A stretch of 23,620 bases of DNA from a virus, in IMG/VR virus record IMGVR_UViG_3300043778_000030, positions 1 through 23,620 of that record. The stretch is one strand, 5' to 3'. The notes beneath the pieces were generated by a model. The model saw nothing but the letters and a program-made list of their open reading frames with translations. It searched no databases and was not told the DNA's origin. Every line of letters starts with the position of its first letter. Positions within the stretch are counted from its first letter, which is position 1. Shown one piece after another: positions 15,223-22,278 of this stretch. A program made the translations under genes and the position numbers.

Positions 15223-15743
15223 TGGCTACCAGATGGGATAAGCTAACGCCGGAACAGCGATTCTGGTTGCACGTGGATAAGCGCGGACCTGATGAGTGCT
15301 GGGAGTGGACTGCGAGTTGCCAGCCGAAAGGCTACGGTGTATTCAATATTGGCGATGGCACATTGGTCCGTACCCATCGGTTTGCTTACGAATTGGTTCA
15401 CGGCCCCACGACTAAGTGGGTCCTGCATAAATGCGATAATCGTAAGTGCGTGAATGAGCGGCATCTTTTTGCCGGAACTCATCGCGAAAATATGAAAGAC
15501 ATGCGGGACAAGGGCCGGAGTGGCAAAAAACTTAACGAAATACAAGTCTCGCTGATTAAACTTTATATCACGAATGGTCGCAATCACCGCGAGATTGCCT
15601 CGCGCTTTGGCGTAAACAGGTCAGCGATCACGGCTATTGCGAATGGCAGGAATTTTCGAGATGTGAAAAAGTGGCGTTTTGGCGTCCGATTCACACCGGA
15701 AATGTGGAAGCTCGCGGGAGGTAGACTTGGCCTCGATACCTAA
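15222..15743 (+). CDS. HNH homing endonuclease 2 with C-terminal HTH
   Basis: A 173-residue nuclease. The core runs from CWEWTASCQPKGYGV (26-40), through the conserved HRFAYELVHGP (52-62), to VLHKCDNRKCVNERHLFAGTHRENMKD (67-93). Likely catalytic and metal residues are H69, C71, C76, N78, H81 and N90. A C-terminal helix-turn-helix (about 106-143, KLNEIQVSLIKLYI to VNRSAITAIANGR) should recognise the target site. The gene starts 1 nt inside the adaptor stop, and its last 17 nt cover the TTG start of the next gene. It therefore fits the junction with no spare DNA. Confidence 0.88.
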   Translation: MATRWDKLTPEQRFWLHVDKRGPDECWEWTASCQPKGYGVFNIGDGTLVRTHRFAYELVHGPTTKWVLHKCDNRKCVNERHLFAGTHRENMKDMRDKGRSGKKLNEIQVSLIKLYITNGRNHREIASRFGVNRSAITAIANGRNFRDVKKWRFGVRFTPEMWKLAGGRLGLDT

Positions 15744-16530
15744 TCCCTTATACGCTGGCTTCACTCCAACAAACCCCACTGGCAGTCAAATTTCCGTCCC
15801 TGGGGCAACATCTTCGAGCGGAGCGAACCCACTGTTGCCATCGCCGGGAAGTTCGGCAGCGGCCCCAACTTCACAAAATCCTTTGACGGCTGGCTTTCCG
15901 TCGAGCACTGTCCCGACGTTCGGCGCGAACGGGCCGGGCGCAACGAGTCTCACGGGTGCGCCAGCGATGCCCGCGACGAACGTGGCACAAGCGGCAAGTT
16001 CTCCCATTGGTGGGATGAGTTCGATGTCGCCGCAAGATATTTCTAAGCTGTACAGCGGACTGAGCAAAACTTACGGCGATGGTCCGGCGCACGCGATTCT
16101 CGATTTTCTCACGAGCGGCGCGGGATTCAATCAATCCGCGATTAACAATTTGTTTGCGGCAATGCAACCGCAAATCGAGCGCGGAACTGAAAGCCTGATG
16201 AATCAGTTTAGTACGAGCGGGAACCGTTTTGGATCGAGTGCGCAAATCGGGCTGGGCGACTTTCTCTCCCAAGTAAATCTAAATGAGGGACAACTCGAAA
16301 CGGGAATGTACGAGCAGTCAGTTAACGACTACATTAGCACGCTGCTGAGCACTTCGCAGACCGGCGCGCAACGTATCGCGAATACTCCGAGCACGTTGGA
16401 CAATGTTCTCAGTGGCCTGCAACTTGGCGGGGCGGCGGGACAGGCTGCGTCGGCGGGCATCTCGGCGGCAAATCCTGGCGCGGACACGGGCATACTTGAC
16501 ACCATCGCGGGAATTGCGGGAGCAGTATGA
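15727..16530 (+). CDS. putative internal virion / ejection protein, 267 aa
   Basis: The start is TTG 15727 with GGGAGG at 15716-15721, which gives MASIPNPLYAGF. The longer ATG reading at 15679 runs inside the HNH gene. The N-terminal 100 residues are Ser/Pro/Thr/Gly-rich and probably disordered. The rest is helical (DISKLYSGLSKTYGDGPAHAILDFLTSG, then INNLFAAMQPQIERGTESLMNQFSTSGNRFGSSAQIGLGDFLSQVNLNEGQLE), as in ejected podovirus proteins. The C-terminus is Ala/Gly-rich (GGAAGQAASAGIS, then IAGIAGAV) and might insert in membranes. It is ATGA-coupled to the next gene. Confidence 0.6.
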   Translation: MASIPNPLYAGFTPTNPTGSQISVPGATSSSGANPLLPSPGSSAAAPTSQNPLTAGFPSSTVPTFGANGPGATSLTGAPAMPATNVAQAASSPIGGMSSMSPQDISKLYSGLSKTYGDGPAHAILDFLTSGAGFNQSAINNLFAAMQPQIERGTESLMNQFSTSGNRFGSSAQIGLGDFLSQVNLNEGQLETGMYEQSVNDYISTLLSTSQTGAQRIANTPSTLDNVLSGLQLGGAAGQAASAGISAANPGADTGILDTIAGIAGAV

Positions 16531-18284
16531 GCGTAGACACGGGCACTCCTACAAGTTCGGTTCCAGGCGGGCTGCCGGGCGGCGCTGGCGGAGGCATTCC
16601 CGTCGCTACACCTCCCATTCTTCCGGGCGCGGCGGGCGGGACTCCCGATCCTTCCTCGCAAGTTTCGGAGATGACGAAGAAACTTCTCGCGACTCTCGCG
16701 CAAGCGGCGCAGCGTAAACAGTTCGCAGGCACGCCTGTACCGGGCGCGATCCCCGGCCAGCAAGACTCCGGGCGCAACATCGGCATGAACACCGCGAACC
16801 CCCACGGATGGGGATTGCAACGCTTCGCGGCGGGCATTAGCTCCTCGATTAAGAACGCGGTGTCGGCTGAGAAGCAAAAGAAACTCAACAAGGCAGAAGC
16901 GGACTGGACGTACCTGCAATCGGCACTGAATGAAAAGTACGCGGCTGACGCGAGCAAGGACCCGAAAGCAATCGCGGCGGCGCAGCAAAAAATCGACGTG
17001 GTGCTGACTGACCCGAAAAAACTCAAGGACCTCGCGAAAGCGCTGAATCAGGACTGGCTTTCGCCCGAGAAGACTACGGTTTATGGGGAGGCACTGAAAA
17101 AAGTTGCCGCTAAGACGAAGCAAGCGGAGCAACAAACCCAACAGTCCGACGCGCAGAAACAACAAGCTGCGCAAGGGCTAAAGGGGATGTTCCAAAAACT
17201 GCTCCAAAAAAATCAGCAACCGCAACTTACCGATGAGCAGAAAAAGCAGATGGGCGCGGAGATAGAAGCCAAGGCACCGACCACTACTCCCGGCTTGGAC
17301 CCGAAGCAGCTAGAGGCGCAAGAGAAAATTCTTCACGACCGCGCGACTGAGGCTCTCACTGCGGGGCGCGATGCGACCGCCGCTGCTTATAAAAAAGCAG
17401 CGCAATCACTCGCGGAAGTGAAGGTCGCGCAAGAAAAAGAAGAAAAAAGAATCGAGCAGGAGCGAAAGGATAAAGAACTTAAAATTAAGCAAGACGCGGA
17501 GGAAGAGAGGGTTCGCCACGATAAGGCGCTAGAGGCTAGGGCGCGGGCCGCCGCTGGCGAAGGTGCAGGCGGAGATGCGAAGGAAATCGCGGACGCCATC
17601 AAACGCGGCGACCAGCCGCCCACAATAACCGGGCTTTACAAAGTAGGCGCGGCGGTACGCGCTGAGTTGGCTCGTCAGGGTGTTCCACTCGCTAGAATGG
17701 AGCAGGACTGGAAGGCGACGGAGAAATACATGTCCACGCTCAACGGGCCGCAACAGACCCGCTTGCGCCAAGACATCTCCACCGTCAGCGATTCTCTCGA
17801 TAAAGTCGAAGGACTGTACGACGAATGGGAAACGCTCGCCCATGAGAGTGGCTATAGAAAAATAAACCACGCGACCTTGGAAGCAATGAAGCAATTGCCG
17901 GGACGCGCGGGAGCCGTAGCTCAGGCGCTTGAAGCGCAGATTGCCGATACGACTGCCGGTCTCGGAACGATCTACATGGGAGGGAACAGTCCTACCGATC
18001 ACTCGTTAGAGTTGGCCGGGCACAGCCTCAGTTCTGATTGGAACGATGAAACGTTTAGAGAGGGACTGAAGCAGGCCAAGGAGAACGTGAAGATTCGCAA
18101 CAATTCGATAGTTAATTCTAAGCCCGCTGGCGTGAGTACCGATTCGCCATACCTCCCTAAAAATGCTGGAGCGCCAGCAGCGGGCGGCGACATGGAAACG
18201 CAATCGTACAACGGAGCGACCTATCAACGAAAGAAAGGGTCGCAGGATCAGTGGACGCTCGCGCCAGCGGCTAAAGCACAATGA
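16527..18284 (+). CDS. putative coiled-coil internal virion protein, 585 aa
   Basis: The largest protein of the ejection block. Residues about 1-50 are Gly/Pro-rich. A long stretch with a high content of Lys, Glu, Gln and Ala (about 110-345, with KQAEQQTQQSDAQKQQAAQ and KEEKRIEQERKDKELKIKQDAEEERV) predicts extended coiled coils. A more globular helical part follows, about 365-530 (LYKVGAAVRAELARQGVPLARMEQDWKATEKYM, then LGTIYMGGNSPTDHSLELAGHSL). The C-terminus is YNGATYQRKKGSQDQWTLAPA, a short motif often found at the ends of phage structural proteins. There is no lytic transglycosylase signature. A DNA-ejection role is inference. Confidence 0.6.
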   Translation: MSVDTGTPTSSVPGGLPGGAGGGIPVATPPILPGAAGGTPDPSSQVSEMTKKLLATLAQAAQRKQFAGTPVPGAIPGQQDSGRNIGMNTANPHGWGLQRFAAGISSSIKNAVSAEKQKKLNKAEADWTYLQSALNEKYAADASKDPKAIAAAQQKIDVVLTDPKKLKDLAKALNQDWLSPEKTTVYGEALKKVAAKTKQAEQQTQQSDAQKQQAAQGLKGMFQKLLQKNQQPQLTDEQKKQMGAEIEAKAPTTTPGLDPKQLEAQEKILHDRATEALTAGRDATAAAYKKAAQSLAEVKVAQEKEEKRIEQERKDKELKIKQDAEEERVRHDKALEARARAAAGEGAGGDAKEIADAIKRGDQPPTITGLYKVGAAVRAELARQGVPLARMEQDWKATEKYMSTLNGPQQTRLRQDISTVSDSLDKVEGLYDEWETLAHESGYRKINHATLEAMKQLPGRAGAVAQALEAQIADTTAGLGTIYMGGNSPTDHSLELAGHSLSSDWNDETFREGLKQAKENVKIRNNSIVNSKPAGVSTDSPYLPKNAGAPAAGGDMETQSYNGATYQRKKGSQDQWTLAPAAKAQ

Positions 18285-18853
18285 GCGACACTCCTCCAGC
18301 GACGCTGCCGGCGAATTTCTTTGAAGGGAAAACGGGAACGGGACAGGCGACTCCACCGAAAACGCTTCCCGCGAATTTCGATTTCAAAAAAGGCGCGGCC
18401 CCGCCAGCCGATACGAGGGCAGAGCGCGGAGCAGAGCAAGCGACCGGACTGCGTGCGGCGAAGCCCATGTCCGTAGCTGAAATGGCCGATACGCCGTTTG
18501 TCAAAGACATGCTGGCGAAGAACGTTGGAGCGGGTGAGTTTGGCGCGGGAATGCTGGCCGGTGCCCCGATAGTGAAGGGAATTGCCGGGCTGTTCAAGCC
18601 AACTACAAGCGTGGTTCCTGTCGTTTCAAAGCTGCTAGACGCTCAAGGTAATCCCGCAGTTCGGGAAGTGGAGGAGGTTGGGGCGAGTGCCGCTGGCCGC
18701 GCGGCAGGGCTGACTAAAGAGGGAATCAAGAATATCCTTAAGTGGATGAACAATCACAAAGTCGAATCGTATGTGATGTTTAAGACGGCAGAACAATTAG
18801 GCTTGGCTCCCGCGAAGGCGGTGAAGATGCTTCACGTTGCGTCGGGCGAGTAG
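18281..18853 (+). CDS. hypothetical virion protein with TLPANF repeat, 190 aa
   Basis: This gene is ATGA-coupled to the coiled-coil gene and so probably belongs to the same virion module. A motif TPPxTLPANF occurs twice near the N-terminus (about residues 3-12 and 24-33). A Gly/Ala-rich segment at about 90-110 (VGAGEFGAGMLAGAPIVKGIAGLF) could be amphipathic or membrane-active. The C-terminus is helical (LTKEGIKNILKWMNNHKVESYVMFKTAEQLGLAPAKAVKMLHVASG). Its final 74 nt overlap, antisense, the minus-strand gene at 18780. Confidence 0.6.
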   Translation: MSDTPPATLPANFFEGKTGTGQATPPKTLPANFDFKKGAAPPADTRAERGAEQATGLRAAKPMSVAEMADTPFVKDMLAKNVGAGEFGAGMLAGAPIVKGIAGLFKPTTSVVPVVSKLLDAQGNPAVREVEEVGASAAGRAAGLTKEGIKNILKWMNNHKVESYVMFKTAEQLGLAPAKAVKMLHVASGE

Positions 18854-19001
18854 GCTTAAAAAACCAATACACGACCCCAACGGCGAGGGCGTCAAGTAGA
18901 GTCGGCTCGTGATGGAAAAACTCGACGCACAAAAAGTCGATGCAAGTTCCAGCGATGGCGATGAAGATGAAACCAAACACCAGAGTCAGCATGGTTTTCA
19001 C
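18780..19001 (-). CDS. small membrane protein, 73 aa (minus-strand cassette, gene 3)
   Basis: Read on the minus strand from GTG 19001, which has AGAGAGG about 6 nt upstream. The next in-frame ATG (three codons on) is an alternative. Two hydrophobic segments are clear: LTLVFGFIFIAIAGTCIDFL (about 5-24) and LLDALAVGVVYWFF (about 35-48). A basic, Pro/Ser-rich tail follows. Size and topology resemble two-span holins, but nothing proves lysis function. The tail overlaps the 3' end of the plus-strand gene by 74 nt. It lies downstream of two other minus-strand genes, 49 nt after the stop of the second. Confidence 0.6.
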   Translation of the reverse strand: MKTMLTLVFGFIFIAIAGTCIDFLCVEFFHHEPTLLDALAVGVVYWFFKPTRPTQREASSPPSREPSLIVLPS

Positions 19002-19050
19002 GGTACCCTCTCTTTCAGGAGATGCAATGATGCAAACGCGACGCAACGAC

Positions 19051-19320
19051 CTACTGGACCGACTGTGCTTCTGGATTCTGACCCGCAGACGACGTAATAG
19101 TGTATCCAAGGTCACGCATCAGTTGGACCGTGCGCCACGCGGCCTGACCAAAGAACACGCGACAGCCCAAAAAGGTACAATCTACATGGGTGAAGTCACC
19201 GCCGTAATACTCAAGTCCACAACCATCGAAGAAGCACGAGAAAAATAGCTTACCGTCGAGCAACACCAAATCAGTTGGCCCGAACCTTCGCCCTCTGATG
19301 ACCTCTTGCGCTTCGCTCAC
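19051..19320 (-). CDS. Cys-patterned beta-helix-like protein, 89 aa (minus-strand cassette, gene 2)
   Basis: The GTG start at 19320 overlaps the preceding minus-strand stop as GTGA. Residues about 12-62 have a repeating pattern: LVLLDGKLFFSCFFDGCGLEYYGG, then FTHVDCTFLGCRVFF, with Cys at 29, 34, 48 and 53. It ends in GQAAWRTVQLMRDLGY. Aromatic or hydrophobic residues alternate with small turns as in pentapeptide-like right-handed beta-helices. Comparable short bacterial proteins of unknown function end in an AAxxTxxxL helix. There is no secretion signal. This is the most conserved-looking member of the trio. Confidence 0.65.
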   Translation of the reverse strand: MSEAQEVIRGRRFGPTDLVLLDGKLFFSCFFDGCGLEYYGGDFTHVDCTFLGCRVFFGQAAWRTVQLMRDLGYTITSSAGQNPEAQSVQ

Positions 19321-19469
19321 CGAAGTTTCCAAGTGTGAACGTCCGGCAAGGCGTCCGTGGGTTGCGCGACAGGCGGCTTCGCGCGAAACACGAACAGCAT
19401 GAAGTACGCGCCGGTCGTGAGCGACGCGGCGAAGATCAGTGCTGACGGGATGAATAAGATGTTTTCCAT
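19317..19469 (-). CDS. tiny membrane protein, 50 aa (minus-strand cassette, gene 1)
   Basis: The minus-strand ATG at 19469 opens a 50-residue protein. Its N-terminus, ENILFIPSALIFAASLTTGAYFMLFVF (residues 2-28), is one membrane-spanning helix. It is followed by a short polar tail (RAKPPVAQPTDALPDVHTWKLR), probably periplasmic or cytoplasmic. The stop overlaps the GTG of the next minus-strand gene, which is strong evidence for translation coupling. No clear Shine-Dalgarno sequence is visible. TACCAT on the minus strand (19508-19503) could be part of a divergent promoter. The function is unknown. Confidence 0.55.
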   Translation of the reverse strand: MENILFIPSALIFAASLTTGAYFMLFVFRAKPPVAQPTDALPDVHTWKLR

Positions 19470-19524
19470 GCACCAAGGATGCGCCCGCGCCTCGCGCGCG
19501 ACAATGGTACTTCCGGTCCCTGTC

Positions 19525-19542
19525 CTGTGGTACAGTACCCGT
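19525..19542 (+). promoter_or_regulatory. promoter-like site between divergent genes (P3)
   Basis: CTGTGG-TACAGT (19525-19536) matches the shared YTG-N-S-S-TAY-N-N-T pattern, and TG-G-TACAGT also fits an extended -10. It includes the odd palindrome GGTACAGTACC (19529-19539), with another GGTAC at 19506-19510. A start near 19543 gives a short leader carrying GGGAGG before ATG 19560. The palindrome could be an operator. Confidence 0.45.
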
Positions 19543-19559
19543 GCCTAGGGAGGCGTCCC

Positions 19560-19766
19560 ATGATCTTCGCGAAAAAGCCCGAATCGCCCACGCAGGCGCT
19601 TAGCAACGCGGGACCCGACGAACTATTAGAGGGAAAGCAGGAAGGCGAGATGGGGCAGCGCACGCGCCGTCCGATGCAGAACACGGGAACTTGGGGTGAC
19701 ACTCAGTATCCTGGCTGCACGCATACGACTGACCCGAAGGCTCCGAAACTCACCAAGTCCATGTGA
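19560..19766 (+). CDS. hypothetical protein, 68 aa
   Basis: The start is ATG 19560 with GGGAGG 6 nt upstream; an earlier ATG in frame at 19479 has no ribosome binding site. The protein is hydrophilic and probably disordered (KKPESPTQALSNAGPDELLEGKQEGEMGQRTRRPMQ, then TWGDTQYPGCTHTTDPKAPK). One Cys-x-His pair is not enough for a metal site. It follows a promoter-like site and leads the second plus-strand block. Its end overlaps the HNH gene as GTGA. Function unknown. Confidence 0.65.
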   Translation: MIFAKKPESPTQALSNAGPDELLEGKQEGEMGQRTRRPMQNTGTWGDTQYPGCTHTTDPKAPKLTKSM

Positions 19767-20281
19767 CCAAGCGGCTACCTAGATTCTGCCTAGCATGCAA
19801 TGCCCCGTATCGTTCCACAGGAAGGGGGCAAAAATTCTGCTCGTTGCTGTGTCGGGTTTTGTGGAATATCGACGTTCGCGGCACTGACGACTGTTGGCCG
19901 TGGATGTCAGCGCGCAACAAGGACGGTTACGGCGTCACCGGCGATAATAAACTAGCGCATAGATTCATCTGCGAACTATTCCACGGTCCAATGACGAAAA
20001 CGCAGAACGCCTGCCACTCGTGCGACAATCCCCCATGCTGCAACCCCGCGCATCTCTGGCCCGGAACAAATCTACAGAACCATCAAGATTCCGCCGCGAA
20101 GCGTCGCTCTACTTACGGAGAGAAAAATCCCGGCGCTAAATTGAATGAGAAGCAAGTTAGAATCATCAAGAGCATGTCCTTTGAAATTTTTACCTTCTCG
20201 GAGATTGCGGAACTTTTGCATTGCAAGTGTGGTACGGTTGGTCGTATTGTTAGTGGCCAGCAGTGGAAGCACGTAGAGTGA
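19763..20281 (+). CDS. HNH homing endonuclease 3 with zinc ribbon and HTH
   Basis: The start is GTG 19763, overlapping the preceding TGA as GTGA. The 172 residues contain three parts. First is an N-terminal zinc ribbon (C9, C12, C26, C30). Second is the HNH core from CWPWMSARNKDGYGV (44-58) to ACHSCDNPPCCNPAHLWPGTNLQN (83-106), with H85, C87, C92, N94, H97 and N106. Third is a C-terminal region GEKNPGAKLNEKQVRIIKSM (119-138) leading into a helix-turn-helix (about 140-166). This is the standard form of HNH_3 homing nucleases with an added DNA-binding head. It separates two small genes of the same block. Confidence 0.88.
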   Translation: MTKRLPRFCLACNAPYRSTGRGQKFCSLLCRVLWNIDVRGTDDCWPWMSARNKDGYGVTGDNKLAHRFICELFHGPMTKTQNACHSCDNPPCCNPAHLWPGTNLQNHQDSAAKRRSTYGEKNPGAKLNEKQVRIIKSMSFEIFTFSEIAELLHCKCGTVGRIVSGQQWKHVE

Positions 20282-20293
20282 AGGAGACAACAA

Positions 20294-20536
20294 ATGTCAT
20301 TCCTGGGGTCAAAAGAGGACGCACGCAAGTACGCGATGGAAGCGGACAAGCAGCTAGACGACCTAATGACGACTTCGCCAGTCGGCGCGGGCGGCAGCAT
20401 GGAAGCGGGCGCGGCACCCATGTCCGGGAAGAGCGAGTTCAGTAACGAGAGAACCCGTACAAAACAAGTAGGAAACATGGGAGCGATGCGCCGCGAGTTT
20501 CCGTCCGAGGGAGTAGGTCAGAAGTCCGGCCTGTAA
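20294..20536 (+). CDS. hypothetical protein, 80 aa
   Basis: ATG 20294 has a clear AAGGAG upstream. The protein is polar and lacks Cys (FLGSKEDARKYAMEADKQLDDLM, then VGAGGSMEAGAAPMSGKSEFSNERTRTKQ). One N-terminal amphipathic helix is likely, and the rest appears disordered. It resembles the 68-residue protein at 19560 in composition but not in sequence. It stands directly before the ATP-grasp gene, and its function is not known. Confidence 0.65.
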   Translation: MSFLGSKEDARKYAMEADKQLDDLMTTSPVGAGGSMEAGAAPMSGKSEFSNERTRTKQVGNMGAMRREFPSEGVGQKSGL

Positions 20537-20543
20537 ATTCCCC

Positions 20544-21818
20544 GTGCGGATCTGCGTCGCGAGTCTCTACGGCGAGGGCCTTTGGTTCGCGCAGCGCATG
20601 GCGACCGAAGGCCACGACGTTTCTGCGATAGTCAGCGACGCGCGTTTCGAGCAAGTGCTTGGCGGCATGGTAAAAGTCATGCCGGGTCGCGAAGTTTATA
20701 CCGCTGCTGAATATGACTGCGTAGTCTTCGATACAACCGGCATGGGCAAAGATGCCGATGCCGCCCGCCTTGAAACTCCCACGATTGGCGACTCGACGCT
20801 GGCCGACGCGCTCGAAGAGGACCGCGAGTTCTCACTCGACTTCATGCAGAAGTGCGGCATCCAAGTCGCGCCGTGGGAAGTGTTCGACAATCCCGCCGAT
20901 GCGATTCGCCACATCAAGAAAACAAAAAAGCGTTATGTGTTTAAGCCGATAGGCGATCAGGACGACAAATCCACGACGTACGTCTCGCGCTCGGCGGAAG
21001 ACTTGCTCCACTATTTCGATGTGCTCTTTCGCTCCGCGAAGGTGAGCAAGTTTGTCCTGCAAGAGTTTGTCGCGGGCACGGAAGTTTCCACACAGGCGTA
21101 CATAAACGAGGCGGGATATTTCGCGCTGAATCACACACTCGAAACGAAAAAACTGATGAACGGCGATGTGGGACCGAACACGGGATGCTCGGGCTCGCTC
21201 GCGTGGCTCGCGGAAGACGACGTGCTTTTCGCGAAAGGATTGAAGCGCGCGATAGGTCCGCTGCAAGAGTTAGGCTACGTCGGGCCGATTGACCTCAACA
21301 CCATCGTGAACGCGGAGGGAGTGTGGGGCTTAGAATTTTGCCCACGCTTCGGCTATGACAGCGACGCGCTGCTCATGCGTTTGCTCGGCGTGAATTGGGG
21401 AGACTTCCTGTACGCAATCGCGACCGACCGACGCCCGCAAGAGATTATTCAGCGGCATTCGTTCTGCGCGTCGGTGCGCTTGAGTGTGCCGCCCTACCCG
21501 TGCGAGGGCCTGCCAGAAAAATTCTACAAAGCAGGCATCCCGATTGAGTGCCTGACGGAGAAAAACTTCGACCGCTTTTTTGTGTACGATGTGCGGCGTC
21601 GCGCGGAAGATGCGGACGACCTCGAAACGGCGGGCATCTGCGGTTGGATTGGCTCACCGCTCGCCGTAGGTGAAACTCTCGGGCAGGCATTCGAGGGAGC
21701 GTACGGGATGCTCAAAGAAGTGCAAGTTCCGAACGCTCAATATAGAACAGACGTTGCGGCGAACACGGCCAAGCGATATTCTCAGCTGCGCGAGGGCGGT
21801 TGGCTCATCGGTGCCTGA
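20544..21818 (+). CDS. PurD-like ATP-grasp ligase of unknown substrate
   Basis: An ATP-grasp enzyme of 424 residues, starting at GTG 20544. ATP-binding elements include YVFKPIGDQDDKSTTYV (131-147, K134) and LQEFVAGTEVSTQAY (172-186). GDVGPNTGCSGS (208-218) matches the D-x-GPNTGGMG loop of phosphoribosylamine-glycine ligase. GYVGPIDLN and WGLEFCPRFG (244-270) match the PurD metal-site region, but the Asn after EF is Cys here. The PurD N-terminal GGREHAL motif is missing; residues 8-18 read LYGEGLWFAQR. So the substrate is probably not phosphoribosylamine. It likely joins a carboxylate to an amine at the cost of ATP. No other purine genes lie nearby. Confidence 0.75.
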   Translation: MRICVASLYGEGLWFAQRMATEGHDVSAIVSDARFEQVLGGMVKVMPGREVYTAAEYDCVVFDTTGMGKDADAARLETPTIGDSTLADALEEDREFSLDFMQKCGIQVAPWEVFDNPADAIRHIKKTKKRYVFKPIGDQDDKSTTYVSRSAEDLLHYFDVLFRSAKVSKFVLQEFVAGTEVSTQAYINEAGYFALNHTLETKKLMNGDVGPNTGCSGSLAWLAEDDVLFAKGLKRAIGPLQELGYVGPIDLNTIVNAEGVWGLEFCPRFGYDSDALLMRLLGVNWGDFLYAIATDRRPQEIIQRHSFCASVRLSVPPYPCEGLPEKFYKAGIPIECLTEKNFDRFFVYDVRRRAEDADDLETAGICGWIGSPLAVGETLGQAFEGAYGMLKEVQVPNAQYRTDVAANTAKRYSQLREGGWLIGA

Positions 21819-21819
21819 A

Positions 21820-22278
21820 ATGAATTCTGGTTTCTGTCAGTGCGGGTGCGGCGGGCGAACGAAAGTCTCGGCTTATTCGAGTGCGCCGAAAGGCTACGTC
21901 AGAGGCCAACCTCGCCGATTCATCGTCGGTCACACGTTCAAGGGGACGCAGTACGAACGCTGTCCAATCGATATTCGTTTTTGGAAGTATGTGTACAAAA
22001 CGGCGTCATGTTGGTTCTGGACTGGCGCGAGCAATTCAAACGGTTCATTCGACCGTGGGATAATCCTTCACGAAAAGCGTTATCAGTTTGCCCATCGCGT
22101 CTCGTGGCAACTCCATCGTGGGCCGATTCCCGAAGGCATGAAGGTTCTGCACACTTGCGACAACGGGCTTTGCGTCAACCCGGAGCATCTATTTCTAGGA
22201 ACCCAGAAAAAGAACATTCAAGACGCATGGGCCAAGGGGAGAATGAGAAGAGAAAACTTGGTACAGTTCCGCGCATGA
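21820..22278 (+). CDS. HNH homing endonuclease 4 with N-terminal Cys cluster
   Basis: A 152-residue nuclease starting at ATG 21820; GTG 21811, nine nt upstream, is an alternative. Residues 6-13, CQCGCGGR, and RRFIVGH (32-38) form the small zinc-binding head found in many phage HNH proteins. The core runs from CWFWTG (64-69) through AHRVSWQLHRGP to VLHTCDNGLCVNPEHLFLGTQKKNIQD (109-135), with H111, C113, C118, N120, H123 and N132. It starts 1 nt after the ATP-grasp stop and ends in an ATGA overlap with the acidic small gene. Like the others it occupies a gene junction exactly. Confidence 0.87.
   Translation: MNSGFCQCGCGGRTKVSAYSSAPKGYVRGQPRRFIVGHTFKGTQYERCPIDIRFWKYVYKTASCWFWTGASNSNGSFDRGIILHEKRYQFAHRVSWQLHRGPIPEGMKVLHTCDNGLCVNPEHLFLGTQKKNIQDAWAKGRMRRENLVQFRA

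Noticed and set aside
16329-17174. Minus-strand frame of 281 codons opposite the coiled-coil gene
   Set aside because: The Leu/Arg-rich composition is a direct consequence of Lys/Glu/Ala/Gln codons on the other strand.
18840-18875. Terminator at the convergent gene ends
   Set aside because: The A-run after 18853 has no preceding stable stem. The convergent genes overlap and leave no intergenic space.
19479-19559. Upstream extension of the 68-residue gene
   Set aside because: It crosses the divergent promoter region and lacks a ribosome binding site, whereas ATG 19560 has GGGAGG.
20533-20544. TGTAAATTCC before the ATP-grasp gene as a fifth promoter site
   Set aside because: It does not fit YTG-N-S-S-TAY-N-N-T and is too close to GTG 20544 for a plausible transcript start.
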